The notes beneath the pieces are model-generated. The model made no database searches. It saw only the letters and a list, made by a program, of their open reading frames with translations, and was not told where the DNA came from. From Roseovarius autotrophicus (GTDB lineage Bacteria; Pseudomonadota; Alphaproteobacteria; Rhodobacterales; Rhodobacteraceae), in contig NZ_JAGQDH010000002.1 of NCBI RefSeq assembly GCF_018069895.1, positions 62,001 through 126,000 on the forward strand: a stretch of 64,000 nt of DNA. The letters are read 5' to 3'. This document shows, one piece after another, positions 10,062-19,330 of the stretch (its first letter is position 1; each line of letters opens with the position of its first letter). A program made the translations under genes and the position numbers.

Positions 10062-10493
10062 GTGGCCTCCGGTTATTGTGCCGTCAGCCTATCGGTGACA
10101 TGGGGCGGGGGGAAGAGGGGTGTTTGTCCTGTTGCGGTCCTTGAGGTTCAGCGCCAATGCGCGGAATCGAGGCGTGCTTGCACGGCGCCGCGCAGCGCCC
10201 GACCGCCCCGTCGCACCAAAGGTGCGCCCATACACGCGGCACGCCTCTGGCGTGATGGGCGGGCGCTTTTGCAACGTCGCAAACCCGCGCAAACCTTTCA
10301 GTATTTGGCGACCATAAAGCGCATTCCACAGCCGTTTCAGCGCCCACCCGCGGTCGGGCACCGCGCGGCTGCTTCCAATGGCAGCAACAGGCCAGAAGCG
10401 CCCCCGTCCCGGTCTTCTTGCGCGGTCCCGTTTTGACATTCCCTGCCTCCCGTGCATCCTGCCGCTGACACGCATCACCGGAGCATCGCCACC
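10062..10493. other. 432-bp intergenic region with repeat and hairpins
   Basis: No convincing gene lies here; the open frames crossing it have no ribosome site or family motif. It contains a dispersed repeat (10159-10209) and two further hairpins just after it: a CGCACC/GGTGCG stem with an AAA loop at 10212-10226 and a CACGCC/GGCGTG stem with a TCT loop at 10240-10254. A TTGACA box at 10433-10438 could be the -35 of the methyltransferase gene, though no good -10 follows at normal spacing. Confidence 0.6.
10159..10209 (+). repeat. dispersed repeat, copy 1
   Basis: A 51-bp segment starting GCGCGGAATCGAGGCGTGCT is repeated in the opposite orientation at 54147-54198, with one substitution and one single-base indel in the aligned core. 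Its centre forms a small hairpin (CGTGC, TT, GCACG). Both copies are intergenic. Copy 1 lies between two operons. This may be a family-specific intergenic repeat or a structured RNA piece; its function is unknown. Confidence 0.8.
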
Positions 10494-10946
10494 ATGCTGA
10501 AATGGATCGATATGCCGCCTGTCTGGCTGGCCGGATTTCTCATGCTCGCCTGGGGACAGGTGACGTATTTCCCGATGGGGCTGCGCCTTGGCGGTGGCTG
10601 GGTGGATTTCGCGGGCGGGGTGCTTGTCGGCGCGGGTGTCTTGCTCATCGCGCTGGCGGCGCTGGAGTTTCGCCGTCACCGCACAACGATCGTCCCGCAC
10701 AAGACGCCCGTTCGCCTTATCACCTCCGGCGTATTCAAGCGCACGCGCAATCCCATCTATCTGGGCGACGCGCTCATCCTTGCCGGGCTGATCCTGCGAT
10801 GGGAGGCGGTGCTGGCGCTGCCGCTGATTCCCGTCTTTGTCTGGGTGATCGAGAAACGCTTTATCGAGCCAGAAGAGGACCGGATGCGCCGCAGCTTCCG
10901 TGCCGATTTTGCACGCTACTGCGAAAAAACGCGACGCTGGGTGTGA
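10494..10946 (+). CDS. isoprenylcysteine carboxyl methyltransferase-like membrane protein
   Basis: A 150-residue polytopic membrane protein of the ICMT/PEMT-like superfamily. It has two N-terminal hydrophobic segments, the conserved RTRNPIYLGD motif after TSGVFKRT, a hydrophobic segment, then the C-terminal EEDRMRRSFRADFARYCEKT block with the E-x-x-L/M-x-x-x-F-x-x-Y pattern of the family. Members use S-adenosylmethionine on small or lipid substrates at the membrane; bacterial substrates are mostly unknown. The start at MLKWIDMPP follows GAGCATCGCCACC. A frame 14 codons longer exists but adds no conserved sequence. Confidence 0.8.
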   Translation: MLKWIDMPPVWLAGFLMLAWGQVTYFPMGLRLGGGWVDFAGGVLVGAGVLLIALAALEFRRHRTTIVPHKTPVRLITSGVFKRTRNPIYLGDALILAGLILRWEAVLALPLIPVFVWVIEKRFIEPEEDRMRRSFRADFARYCEKTRRWV

Positions 10947-11014
10947 TCCCTGCGTCAAAGTTGATATCGCCAGTCAGGAAAGAGTGTGAAATAACCGCGC
11001 TTGTAAAAACCACC

Positions 11015-11037
11015 GGACCCGGGCCAAACCGGGATCC
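11015..11037 (+). other. hairpin in the pntA leader
   Basis: GGACCCGG and CCGGGATCC flank a GCCAAA loop, forming an eight-pair stem with one bulged A. It lies about 37 nt before the pntA start. It resembles the REP-like GGA/TCC palindromes elsewhere in the window. It could be an mRNA-stabilising leader hairpin or a repeat remnant. No T-run follows, so it is unlikely to be a terminator. Confidence 0.4.
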
Positions 11038-11073
11038 AAGGACGCCATGATCTGCCAGAGGGGGACATGAAAG

Positions 11074-12648
11074 GTGAAGATCGGAACGCCTAAGGAAGTG
11101 CTGGAGGGCGAAAACCGGGTCGCGATGACGCCCGAGTCGGCGCTTCAGCTTCAGAAGCTGGGCCATAGCTGCGCCATAGAAAGCGGCGCGGGCGAGCGCG
11201 CGGGGTTCACTGACGCCGCCTATGAGGCGGCGGGAGTCGAGGTCATCAAGACCGCCGCCGCGCTCTGGAAGGAGTGCGACATCGTCGCCAAGGTCCGCAT
11301 TCCGACCGAGACCGAGCTCAAGCGGCTGCGGGAGGGGCAGACGCTGATTACCTTCTTCAATCCGGCCGGCAATGCCGAGGGGCTGGAGTTGGCCGCCAGG
11401 AAGGGCGCGACCGTCATCGCCATGGAAATGGTGCCGCGCATCAGCCGCGCGCAGAAGATGGACGCGCTGTCGTCCATGGCCAATATCGCGGGCTATCGCG
11501 CGGTGATCGAGGCGGGCAACAATTTTGGTCGTTTCTTCACGGGCCAGATCACGGCGGCGGGCAAGGTGCCGCCGGCCAAGGTGCTTGTGGTGGGCGCGGG
11601 CGTGGCGGGGCTTGCCGCCATCGGCACGGCGACTTCGCTCGGCGCGATCACCTATGCCTTCGATGTGCGCCCCGAAGTGGCCGAACAAGTCGAATCGATG
11701 GGCGCGCAATTCGTCTATCTCGACTTCGAGGAAGAGCAGCAGGACGGGGCCGCGACAGGCGGCTATGCCTCTGTATCCTCGCCGGAATTCCGTGAGGCGC
11801 AGCTTGCCAAGTTCCGCGAACTGGCCCCGGAGATGGATATCGTCATCACAACCGCGCTCATCCCCAACCGCGAAGCGCCCGAGCTTTGGACCGAGGACAT
11901 GGTCAAGGCGATGAAGCGCGGCTCGGTCATCGTCGATCTGGCGGCAGAGAAGGGCGGCAACTGCAAGCTGACCGTGGCCGATCAGAAGATCGTCACCGAA
12001 AACGGCGTCACCATCATCGGCTACACAGATTTCCCGAGCCGGATGGCGACGCAGGCCTCGACGCTCTATGCGACCAACATCCGCCACATGCTGACCGACC
12101 TCACCCCCGGCAAGGATGGTGTCGCCGTGCACAACATGGAGGATGATGTCATCCGCGGCGCGACAGTGACTCATGAGGGCGAGATCACCTGGCCGCCGCC
12201 ACCGCCCAAGGTGGCCGCCATCGCCGCCGCCAAGCCCAAGGAAAAGGCCAGGGAGCTGACGCCCGAGGAAAAGCGCGCGCAGGAAATCGCGGCGTTCAAG
12301 GCGCAGACCAAAAGACAGGTCTCCCTGCTGGTGATCGGCGCGGCGCTGGTGCTGGCCGTGGGGACGGTGGCCCCGGCCAGCTTCATGCAGCATTTCATCG
12401 TGTTCCTGCTTGCGGTCTTTGTGGGCTTCTCGGTGATCTGGAACGTGTCGCACAGCTTGCACACGCCGCTGATGGCGATCACCAACGCGATCTCCTCGAT
12501 CATCATCCTCGGCGCGCTGGTGCAGATCGGATCAAGCTCGATGTTGATCACGATCATGGCCGCGCTCGCGGTGTTCATGGCCGCGATCAACATCTTCGGC
12601 GGCTTCCTCGTGACGCGGCGCATGCTCGCCATGTTCCAGAAATCATAA
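11074..12648 (+). CDS. pntA: NAD(P) transhydrogenase, alpha subunit (full-length)
   Basis: A 524-residue proton-translocating transhydrogenase alpha subunit that, with PntB, uses the proton gradient to make NADPH from NADH. The start is a GTG preceded by AGAGGGGGA; an ATG at 11067 is out of frame. The N-terminal half is the NAD(H)-binding domain I, with the Rossmann motif [11 protein letters not shown] and the SRMATQAS loop. The C-terminal 120 residues contain about four membrane helices, so the PntAA and PntAB parts are fused as in enterobacteria rather than split as in many alphaproteobacteria. It is followed 13 bp later by pntB. Confidence 0.97.
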   Translation: MKIGTPKEVLEGENRVAMTPESALQLQKLGHSCAIESGAGERAGFTDAAYEAAGVEVIKTAAALWKECDIVAKVRIPTETELKRLREGQTLITFFNPAGNAEGLELAARKGATVIAMEMVPRISRAQKMDALSSMANIAGYRAVIEAGNNFGRFFTGQITAAGKVPPAKVLVVGAGVAGLAAIGTATSLGAITYAFDVRPEVAEQVESMGAQFVYLDFEEEQQDGAATGGYASVSSPEFREAQLAKFRELAPEMDIVITTALIPNREAPELWTEDMVKAMKRGSVIVDLAAEKGGNCKLTVADQKIVTENGVTIIGYTDFPSRMATQASTLYATNIRHMLTDLTPGKDGVAVHNMEDDVIRGATVTHEGEITWPPPPPKVAAIAAAKPKEKARELTPEEKRAQEIAAFKAQTKRQVSLLVIGAALVLAVGTVAPASFMQHFIVFLLAVFVGFSVIWNVSHSLHTPLMAITNAISSIIILGALVQIGSSSMLITIMAALAVFMAAINIFGGFLVTRRMLAMFQKS

Positions 12649-12661
12649 GGCGGAGGGCGAG

Positions 12662-14146
12662 ATGGATTTCGGATTCACGATTGCGGCCTATGCGGTCGCG
12701 GCGGTTCTCTTCATCCTCAGCCTTGGCGGGCTGAGCGGTCAGGAAAGCGCCAAGCGCGCCATCTGGTATGGCATTGTCGGCATGACCATCGCGGTTCTGG
12801 CGACGCTGATCGGGCCGGGGCAGGGGCTGTGGCTTCTGTCGCTGGTACTGATCGCCCTCGGTGCGGCCGTGGGCTATCAACTGGCCACGCGGGTGCAGAT
12901 GACGCAGATGCCCGAGCTTGTGGCAATCATGCACAGCCTCGTCGGCCTTGCGGCGGTGTTCGTGGGCTTCAACGCCGATATCGAGATCGGGCGTGTGGCG
13001 GCGGCCTTTGCAGGCGCAAACCTGCCCTATCCTCAGCCCGAGACGGTCGTGGCGGAAGCGGCGGCCTTTGCCAAGACCTTCTCGGGTTTTGCCGCCATTG
13101 TCGCCAAGAAGACGGCGGTGGAGGTGACGATCCTGCGGGTGGAACTGGTGCTGGGTATCTGGATCGGTGCGGTCACCTTCACCGGCTCGGTCATCGCCTA
13201 TGGCAAGCTGGCAGGCAAGGTCAACACGGCGGCCAAGAAGCTGCCGGGCGGGCACATGCTCAATGCCGGGGCGGCGGCGCTCTCGCTTCTGTTCACGATC
13301 ATGTATCTGGGCGGCGCGGGAAGCTGGACGCTGGTGCTGCTGACGCTGCTGGCGTTCTTCATCGGCTATCACCTGATCATGGGTATCGGCGGGGCCGACA
13401 TGCCGGTGGTCGTCTCGATGCTCAACAGCTACTCGGGCTGGGCGGCGGCGGCAATCGGGTTCAGCCTTGGTAATGATCTCTTGATCGTGGTGGGCGCGCT
13501 TGTGGGCTCGTCCGGTGCGATCCTGAGCTACATCATGTGCAAGGCGATGAACCGGCAGTTTGTCAGCGTGATCCTTGGCGGCTTTGGCGGCACATCAGGT
13601 CCTGCGGCCGAGATCGAGGGCGAGCAGATCGCCATCGACGCCGACGGCGTGGCCGCCGCGCTCAACGAGGCCGACAGCATCATCATCGTGCCGGGTTATG
13701 GCATGGCGGTGGCGCAGGCGCAGGGGGCGGTGTCGGAACTGACCTCGAAGTTGCGAGCGCGCGGCAAGACTGTGCGTTTCGCCATCCACCCGGTCGCGGG
13801 CCGTCTGCCGGGGCACATGAACGTGCTGTTGGCCGAGGCCAAGGTGCCTTACGATATCGTTCTGGAAATGGACGAGATCAACGAGGATTTCCCCTCGACC
13901 GACGTGGTGATCGTCATCGGCTCTAACGACATCGTGAACCCGGCGGCGCAGGATGATCCCAATTCGCCAATCGCCGGGATGCCGGTGCTTGAGGTGTGGA
14001 AGGCCAAGCAGGTGTTCGTATCCAAGCGCGGACAGGGCACGGGCTATTCCGGTATCGAGAACCCACTGTTCTACAAGGAAAACACGCGGATGTTCTATGG
14101 CGACGCCAAGGACAGCGTATCAAGCCTTCTGCCCAAGATCGAGTGA
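12662..14146 (+). CDS. pntB: NAD(P) transhydrogenase, beta subunit
   Basis: A 494-residue partner of PntA. The N-terminal 290 residues are hydrophobic with about nine membrane helices. The C-terminal domain III binds NADP(H), shown by [13 protein letters not shown], the [18 protein letters not shown] segment and [12 protein letters not shown] near the end. A GGCGGAGG ribosome site precedes the ATG. The gene is translated from the pntAB mRNA and ends just before a good intrinsic terminator. Confidence 0.97.
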   Translation: MDFGFTIAAYAVAAVLFILSLGGLSGQESAKRAIWYGIVGMTIAVLATLIGPGQGLWLLSLVLIALGAAVGYQLATRVQMTQMPELVAIMHSLVGLAAVFVGFNADIEIGRVAAAFAGANLPYPQPETVVAEAAAFAKTFSGFAAIVAKKTAVEVTILRVELVLGIWIGAVTFTGSVIAYGKLAGKVNTAAKKLPGGHMLNAGAAALSLLFTIMYLGGAGSWTLVLLTLLAFFIGYHLIMGIGGADMPVVVSMLNSYSGWAAAAIGFSLGNDLLIVVGALVGSSGAILSYIMCKAMNRQFVSVILGGFGGTSGPAAEIEGEQIAIDADGVAAALNEADSIIIVPGYGMAVAQAQGAVSELTSKLRARGKTVRFAIHPVAGRLPGHMNVLLAEAKVPYDIVLEMDEINEDFPSTDVVIVIGSNDIVNPAAQDDPNSPIAGMPVLEVWKAKQVFVSKRGQGTGYSGIENPLFYKENTRMFYGDAKDSVSSLLPKIE

Positions 14147-14166
14147 TCCGGGCTTGTGATGAAAAA

Positions 14167-14198
14167 GGGGGCGTGGCCGCGTGGCCGCGCCCTTCTTC
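14167..14198 (+). terminator. intrinsic terminator after pntAB
   Basis: A ten-pair GC-rich stem, GGGCGTGGCC with GGCCGCGCCC (one G-T pair), around a GCGT loop is followed by TTCTTCGTT. It starts about 20 bp after the pntB stop codon, which is the expected position for the operon terminator. Confidence 0.8.
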
Positions 14199-14231
14199 GT
14201 TGCGCATGCCCTGGCGCGTGGCCGGAATTGC

Positions 14232-14256
14232 GAGAATTTTCGGCAAGATGAAGGGC
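14232..14256 (+). repeat. 25-bp post-terminator motif, copy A
   Basis: GAGAATTTTCGGCAAGATGA plus AGGGC matches 61514-61538 at 21 of 25 positions. Both copies lie a few tens of bases downstream of a terminator hairpin and upstream of the next gene. It may be a lineage-specific intergenic repeat or a promoter-like AT island; its role is not established. Confidence 0.45.
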
Positions 14257-14366
14257 CGGTGGGCAGTATGCGGTGGTGTGCGGCTAAGGGTTTGTGTTTG
14301 AAAGAAAAACCTCTTTGCGCCGGTGAGGGCGCGCGCTAGAGTGCGCGCGAGACAAGGAGAAAGGCC

Positions 14367-15647
14367 ATGCCGCCCATCGAGGATCACCCGCTGCGCTACA
14401 TGCTCGCCAACGAGCTGCACGCGCGCCCGTTTCCGACGCTGAGCGCGCCTTGCACGGCGGTGTTTCTTGCGGTCAAGCAGTCGCAGGATGCCGCCAAGCG
14501 TGACCGGACGGCGGACATGACGCATCTGGTGGCTTTGCTCGACAGATATGGTGCCAAGCATCCGCAGCCGGGGGCGACGCATTACTCGGGCGAGATCGGT
14601 CGGCATGTGCTCAAGTGGGAAAGCCATACAGAGATGGTGACCTACACGGTCTTTACCCAAGGGTTGAGCAGCCGTCCCTTCGATCCAGCGGATTTCGAGG
14701 TTTTTCCGGCGGATTGGCTCGATGTAGCGCCGGGCGTGCGGATCACCTCGGCGATGATCCGGGTGGTGCCCTGGCAGAGCCGCGAGGCCACGCGCACCGA
14801 TATCGACAACTGGTTCGTATCCGAGAGCGTGGCGGTGGCGCGGGTGCTCGATGATGCGGGCGTGGTCGCGGGGGATTTCCGCATTGACCAGGCAGGTCAT
14901 CAGCGATTTTCGCTGCATGTGGCGCCGAGCACGGGAGAGCGGCGGATCGGGCGGATCGTGCAGCGGCTGTGCGAAATCGAGACCTACAAGGCCATGTCGA
15001 TGCTGGGCTTTGCCCGCGTCCGCGAGATGGGCCGCCAGATGGGCGAGACCGAGACGCGGTTGAGCCGTCTGGTGAATGACATGACCGAGGGGGGGCAGCC
15101 CGCGGAGGAGACGCTCAAGGGGCTTCTGCATGTCTCGGCGGAACTTGAGGCACTGGTGGCGCAATCCTCGTTCCGGTTCGGGGCGACGGCGGCCTATGAG
15201 CAGATCGTGCATCAGCGCATCGGCGCGCTGCGCGAGGATCGGTTCGAGGGGCGGCAGACCTTTGGCGAATTCATGATGCGCCGCTACGATCCCGCGATGC
15301 GCACGGTCAACGCCACCAAGGAGCGGCTTGCGGCCATGTCGGACCGGGCGATGCGGGCAGGTGATCTGTTGCGCACGCGAGTGGATGTGGAGCGCAGCGC
15401 GCAGAACCAGGCGCTGTTGGAGAGCATGGACCGGCGGGCGGATGTTCAGTTGCGGCTTCAGCGCACGGTCGAGGGGCTGTCGGTGGTGGCGATCAGTTAT
15501 TACGCCGTGTCGCTGGCGGGCTATCTGCTCTATCCTCTGGCTGATTTTCTGAATGTTGCCAAGGGTATGGTCACGGCAGCGGTGACGCTGCCGGTAGTGG
15601 CGCTGGTCTGGTGGATGGTGCAGCGGATCCGAAAGAAACTGCACTGA
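14367..15647 (+). CDS. DUF3422 family membrane-anchored protein
   Basis: A 426-residue protein matching DUF3422, starting MPPIEDHPLRYMLANELHARPFP. The conserved NELHARPFP motif is at residues 15-23. The long middle part is helical and charged, with probable coiled coil around RQMGETETRLSRLVNDM. The last 60 residues contain two hydrophobic helices (SYYAVSLAGYLLYPLADFL and VTLPVVALVWWMVQ), anchoring it in the inner membrane. The family has no established function. It stands alone after the pntAB terminator with its own AAGGAGA ribosome site. Confidence 0.9.
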   Translation: MPPIEDHPLRYMLANELHARPFPTLSAPCTAVFLAVKQSQDAAKRDRTADMTHLVALLDRYGAKHPQPGATHYSGEIGRHVLKWESHTEMVTYTVFTQGLSSRPFDPADFEVFPADWLDVAPGVRITSAMIRVVPWQSREATRTDIDNWFVSESVAVARVLDDAGVVAGDFRIDQAGHQRFSLHVAPSTGERRIGRIVQRLCEIETYKAMSMLGFARVREMGRQMGETETRLSRLVNDMTEGGQPAEETLKGLLHVSAELEALVAQSSFRFGATAAYEQIVHQRIGALREDRFEGRQTFGEFMMRRYDPAMRTVNATKERLAAMSDRAMRAGDLLRTRVDVERSAQNQALLESMDRRADVQLRLQRTVEGLSVVAISYYAVSLAGYLLYPLADFLNVAKGMVTAAVTLPVVALVWWMVQRIRKKLH

Positions 15648-15653
15648 CCCCGG

Positions 15654-16970
15654 TCAGGTGACGTAGTGCAGCCGGTCGAAGCCCTGCCGCCAGGCCGATA
15701 CTTCGGGCAGAAGCGCCGCAGGGTCATTGGCGCGCAGCGCGCGGGCGATCAGCGCGGCCATGCGCGGCGCGTGCTCGGGCGTCATGCCCCAGCGGACGAG
15801 TTCCGGCGTGCCGATCCTGAGCCCGTTCATGTCGCTGGCGACGGGTGCAATCGGCAGGCCAATGCCGCAGGCGAGAAAGCCCGCCTGACGCAGGTGTTTC
15901 GAGGCCGCCTGACCGCCGCCGAAACCCGCCGCCTCAAGCGCGAACTGGTGCGAACGGGTGGCGATGCCTTGGGTCTTGAACACCGGCAGCCCTTCGGCCC
16001 CGAGCGCCTCGGCCAGGGCCTGCGCCACGGCAATCATCTGCGCGGCATAGGGGCGACCATGGGTTTTCCAGTCGCAAAGCGTGATGGCGAGCGCGGCCGA
16101 TTTCGCTGCGTCGAAATTGGCGGTGAGGCCGGGAAAAGCGATGGCGTCGATGCGCTGCGCGAGATCGGCGTCATTGGTCACGATCAGCCCGCCTGCCGGG
16201 CCTCCGAGGCTCTTGTAGGTGCTCATGGTCATCAGATGCGCGCCTTCGGCCAAGGGGTTCTTCCACGCCCCTCCGGCGATGATCCCGCATTGATGGGCGG
16301 CGTCGAAGAGAAGATGTGCGCCCACCTCGTCGGCAATGGCGCGGGTCTCGGCCACCGGGTGCTCGGTCAGGTTGAGCGAGGCCCCGAGCGTGATGAGACG
16401 GGGGCGGACCGCATGGGCGAGGGCGCGCAGGGTGTCGAGATCGACGGTATAGCCGTCGGCGACGACGGGGGCGGCAACGGTCCTGAGGCCATAGAGCCCG
16501 GCGCAGCCCGCGCCGTGGTGGGTGACATGGCCACCGATGGCGGCAGGGGGCGCGATGATCGTGTCGCCGGGTTGGCAGGTGGCCATGAAGGCGTAGAGAT
16601 TGGCACTGGCCCCGGAAGGCACGCGAATCTCCGCATAAGCCGCGTCGAATACCTCGGCGGCGAGGGTGGCGGCGATCACCTCGATTTCCTCGATCGCCTC
16701 CAGCCCCATCTCGTATTTGTCACCCGGATAGCCCAGCGAGGGGCGCGAGCCGATGCCGCAGGCAAGCATCGCCTCGGCGCGGGGGTTCATCACGTTGGTG
16801 GCGGGGTTCAGGTTGAAGCACTCGGCCTCGTGGATCCGGCGATTTTCCTCGGCCAGCGCCTCGATTCGATCGACAATGGTCTGCGCGTCCTGTGTTGCGG
16901 TGCGCGCGGCGATGGTCTGGGTGAAGTCTTCGCAAGGGTTGGGCACCCAGGGGCGGCGGGCAAGGGTCAT
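15654..16970 (-). CDS. serine hydroxymethyltransferase-like PLP enzyme
   Basis: A 438-residue fold-type I PLP protein with clear glyA-like features: ECFNLNPATNVM near the N-terminus, PGDKYEMG, the aspartate site LFDAAHQCG and the lysine site MSTYKSLGGPAGG. Canonical SHMT has a TTHKTLRGPRGG-type lysine loop, so the loop here lacks both arginines. It is therefore probably a paralogue with a related aldol or hydroxymethyl-transfer reaction rather than the main GlyA. The start MTLARRP is chosen because the upstream 83 codons resemble the antisense of the ribB leader. It is convergent with DUF3422 (6 bp) and divergent from ribB. Confidence 0.8.
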   Translation of the reverse strand: MTLARRPWVPNPCEDFTQTIAARTATQDAQTIVDRIEALAEENRRIHEAECFNLNPATNVMNPRAEAMLACGIGSRPSLGYPGDKYEMGLEAIEEIEVIAATLAAEVFDAAYAEIRVPSGASANLYAFMATCQPGDTIIAPPAAIGGHVTHHGAGCAGLYGLRTVAAPVVADGYTVDLDTLRALAHAVRPRLITLGASLNLTEHPVAETRAIADEVGAHLLFDAAHQCGIIAGGAWKNPLAEGAHLMTMSTYKSLGGPAGGLIVTNDADLAQRIDAIAFPGLTANFDAAKSAALAITLCDWKTHGRPYAAQMIAVAQALAEALGAEGLPVFKTQGIATRSHQFALEAAGFGGGQAASKHLRQAGFLACGIGLPIAPVASDMNGLRIGTPELVRWGMTPEHAPRMAALIARALRANDPAALLPEVSAWRQGFDRLHYVT

Positions 16971-17106
16971 GGTCTCTTCCTTCGGTCCTGGGGCGCAGTC
17001 TGCGCGAGACTGGTGCAGGGCGCAAACGGGAAATGCGGGGGCTCTCGGCTCTGGCCATTGCCGCGCGGCTGCGCTATCCGGGCGAGGCTTGTGAAGGGGG
17101 TGCACG

Positions 17107-18255
17107 ATGACCGAAAGAGCCGCATTCGAGACGCCGGGGCCGGTGGAGGCCGATCTGCGCGAGGCGATCTCTCGCATCGATGAGATCATCGCCGAGGCGC
17201 GCGAGGGGCGCATGTTCATCCTCGTCGATCACGAGGACCGTGAAAACGAGGGCGATCTGGTGATTGCTGCCGAGTTCGCCACGCCCGAGGTGGTGAACTT
17301 CATGGCCACGCACGGGCGCGGCCTCATCTGCCTGCCGATGACGCCTGAGCGGATCGACCGGCTGGGCCTGCCGATGATGGCAGTCAACAATTCCTCGCGC
17401 CATGAGACGGCGTTCACCGTCTCGATCGAGGCGCGCGAGGGGGTGAGCACCGGCATTTCCGCCCATGACCGCGCGTTGACCATCGCCACGGCGATCAATG
17501 AGCAGAACACGATGGCAAGCCTTGCCACGCCGGGCCATATCTTTCCGTTGCGCGCGCGGCGCGGCGGCGTGCTGGTGCGGGCGGGCCACACCGAGGCGGC
17601 GGTCGACATCGCGCGGCTTGCGGGACTCAATCCCGCCGGCGTGATCTGTGAGATCATGGCCGAGGATGGCAGCATGGCGCGGCTGCCGGACCTGATCGGC
17701 TTTGCCAAGCAGCACGGACTCAAGATCGGCACGATCTCGGACCTCATCGCCTATCGCCACAAGCATGACAACCTGGTGATCGAGACGGGTCGCGCGCCGG
17801 TCTCATCCTGCCATGGCGGCGACTGGGAGATGCGGATTTTCGCCGACCAGATCACCGGGACCGAGCATGTGGTGCTGATCAAGGGCGACATTTCCGATGG
17901 CGCGCCGGTGCTGACGCGGGCGCACGCGCTCAACGCGCTGGAGGATGTGCTGGGGATCGGCGCAGAGCTTGCCCATGGCCCGGCGGGCAAGCTGCCGCGC
18001 GCCATGGAGATCATCGCCCGCGAGGGGCGCGGCGCGGTGTTCCTGTTCCGTCAGCCCCGACCCAAGCTGGCCGGCGAGATGGAGGAGGATGACGGGCCGC
18101 GCATCATCAAGCAGACCGGGCTTGGCGCGCAGATCATGGCGGTTCTGGGCATTCACGAATTGATCCTTCTCACGGACAGCCCCGACACGCGCTATCTGGG
18201 CCTTGACGCCTACGGGATCAGCATTGTGGGCACGCGTCCGCTGAAAGAGGTGTGA
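17107..18255 (+). CDS. ribB: 3,4-dihydroxy-2-butanone 4-phosphate synthase with degenerate GTP cyclohydrolase II-like domain (RibBX type)
   Basis: A 382-residue riboflavin-pathway enzyme. The N-terminal 210 residues are a complete RibB domain (DHEDRENEGDL, THGRGLICLPM, HTEAAVDIARLAGL) that makes the four-carbon precursor from ribulose 5-phosphate. The C-terminal half aligns with GTP cyclohydrolase II (AREGRGAVFLFRQ, LGAQIMAVLGI, LLTDSP) but lacks the zinc-binding HSECLTGD...RCDCG block: only AHALNALEDVLGIGAEL is there. Such RibBX variants are known in proteobacteria and need a separate RibA. It heads the ribB-ribH-nusB operon, with 1 bp before ribH. Confidence 0.93.
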   Translation: MTERAAFETPGPVEADLREAISRIDEIIAEAREGRMFILVDHEDRENEGDLVIAAEFATPEVVNFMATHGRGLICLPMTPERIDRLGLPMMAVNNSSRHETAFTVSIEAREGVSTGISAHDRALTIATAINEQNTMASLATPGHIFPLRARRGGVLVRAGHTEAAVDIARLAGLNPAGVICEIMAEDGSMARLPDLIGFAKQHGLKIGTISDLIAYRHKHDNLVIETGRAPVSSCHGGDWEMRIFADQITGTEHVVLIKGDISDGAPVLTRAHALNALEDVLGIGAELAHGPAGKLPRAMEIIAREGRGAVFLFRQPRPKLAGEMEEDDGPRIIKQTGLGAQIMAVLGIHELILLTDSPDTRYLGLDAYGISIVGTRPLKEV

Positions 18256-18256
18256 A

Positions 18257-18802
18257 ATGGCCGAACACGAATATACCTTGCCACGTGCGGAACTCGACAA
18301 GCCGGTGAAGCTCCTGATCGTGGTGGCGCCGTTCTACCGCGACATTGCCGACAACCTCATCGCGGGGGCTGTGGCCGAGATCGAGGCGACGGGGGCCACT
18401 CACGAGATCGTCGAGGTGCCAGGCGCGTTGGAGATTCCCACCGCTATCGGGATTGCAGAGCGAATGGCGAATTTCGACGGATATGTGGCGCTTGGTTGCG
18501 TGATCCGGGGCGAGACGACGCATTACGAGACGGTGTGCAATGACAGTTCGCGCGGGATCACGCTTTTGGGGCTGGAGGGGGTGTGCATCGGCAATGGCAT
18601 CCTGACGGTGGAAAACCGTGCGCAGGCCGAGGTGCGCGCAGATCCAGGCGCCATGAACAAGGGGGCAGGGGCGGCGGCGGCGGCCTTGCATCTGATCGCG
18701 CTCGCCCGTAAATGGGGCGGCCCGCGCAAGGGGGTGGGGTTTCAGCCCGCTTCCGAGGAATATCGCATCGCGGGCACAGAAAAGGATACCCCCACCGTAT
18801 GA
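18257..18802 (+). CDS. ribH: 6,7-dimethyl-8-ribityllumazine synthase
   Basis: A 181-residue lumazine synthase that condenses the RibB product with the pyrimidine precursor of riboflavin. It contains VAPFYRDIADNL, the VPGALEIPTAI substrate loop and ALGCVIRGETTHYETVCND with the catalytic histidine. Its coding region starts 1 bp after the ribB stop and overlaps nusB by the 4-bp ATGA, indicating translational coupling. Confidence 0.96.
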   Translation: MAEHEYTLPRAELDKPVKLLIVVAPFYRDIADNLIAGAVAEIEATGATHEIVEVPGALEIPTAIGIAERMANFDGYVALGCVIRGETTHYETVCNDSSRGITLLGLEGVCIGNGILTVENRAQAEVRADPGAMNKGAGAAAAALHLIALARKWGGPRKGVGFQPASEEYRIAGTEKDTPTV

Positions 18803-19275
18803 GCGACGCGCGCGACCCCCAGAACCGGCACAGCCTGAAATCCGCTGCCCGGCTTTATGCCGTCCAGGCGCTTTACCAGATGGAGCAATCGGGCCAGACC
18901 GTCGAGGCGGTGCGGCGCGAGTTTCTCGATTTCCGCTTCGGCGAGGAGGTCGAGGAGGGCGTCGAGATGGCCGAGGGGGATGCAAAGCTGTTCGGGCGGT
19001 TGCTCGACGAGGCGGTGAACTGGCAGGCGAAGATCGACCAGATGACTGACCGGGCGCTGGTGGCGAAATGGCCGATCGCGCGGATCGATCCGGTGTTGCG
19101 CGCGCTGTTTCGCGCCGCCGGTGCCGAGATGACGCAGACCGCCACCCCGCCCAAGGTGGTGATCATGGAATTCGTCGATGTGGCCAAGGCCTTCTATCCC
19201 GAGGGCCGCGAGGCGAAATTCGTCAATGCCGTGCTCGACCACATGGCGCGCGAGGCGCGGCCCGAGGCGTTCTGA
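18799..19275 (+). CDS. nusB: transcription antitermination factor NusB
   Basis: A 158-residue helical RNA-binding protein acting with NusE/S10 in rRNA antitermination. It contains SAARLYAVQALYQMEQ and the C-terminal PPKVVIMEFVDVAKAFYPEGREAKFVNAVLDH motif typical of NusB (a continuous match to the family's final two helices). The start MSDARDPQ overlaps the end of ribH in an ATGA, the usual ribH-nusB arrangement. A longer open frame upstream reads through ribH and is not the gene. Confidence 0.95.
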   Translation: MSDARDPQNRHSLKSAARLYAVQALYQMEQSGQTVEAVRREFLDFRFGEEVEEGVEMAEGDAKLFGRLLDEAVNWQAKIDQMTDRALVAKWPIARIDPVLRALFRAAGAEMTQTATPPKVVIMEFVDVAKAFYPEGREAKFVNAVLDHMAREARPEAF

Positions 19276-19330
19276 TCCCGCAGCGGCCGCATCCCCGCGC
19301 CCCGGCCCGTCGCTCGGCCTGCCGCGCGCG

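Noticed and set aside
10089..10958. 289-codon minus-strand frame crossing the repeat-bearing spacer
   Set aside because: It runs antisense through the methyltransferase gene and across the dispersed repeat, without a ribosome site.
13923..15644. 573-codon minus-strand open frame
   Set aside because: It covers the antisense of pntB's end, the terminator and DUF3422; it has no motifs and its composition is that of a shadow frame.
17040..17106. FMN riboswitch before ribB
   Set aside because: The conserved AGGG...GGTGAAA...CCGGCGGT elements of the FMN riboswitch are not present.
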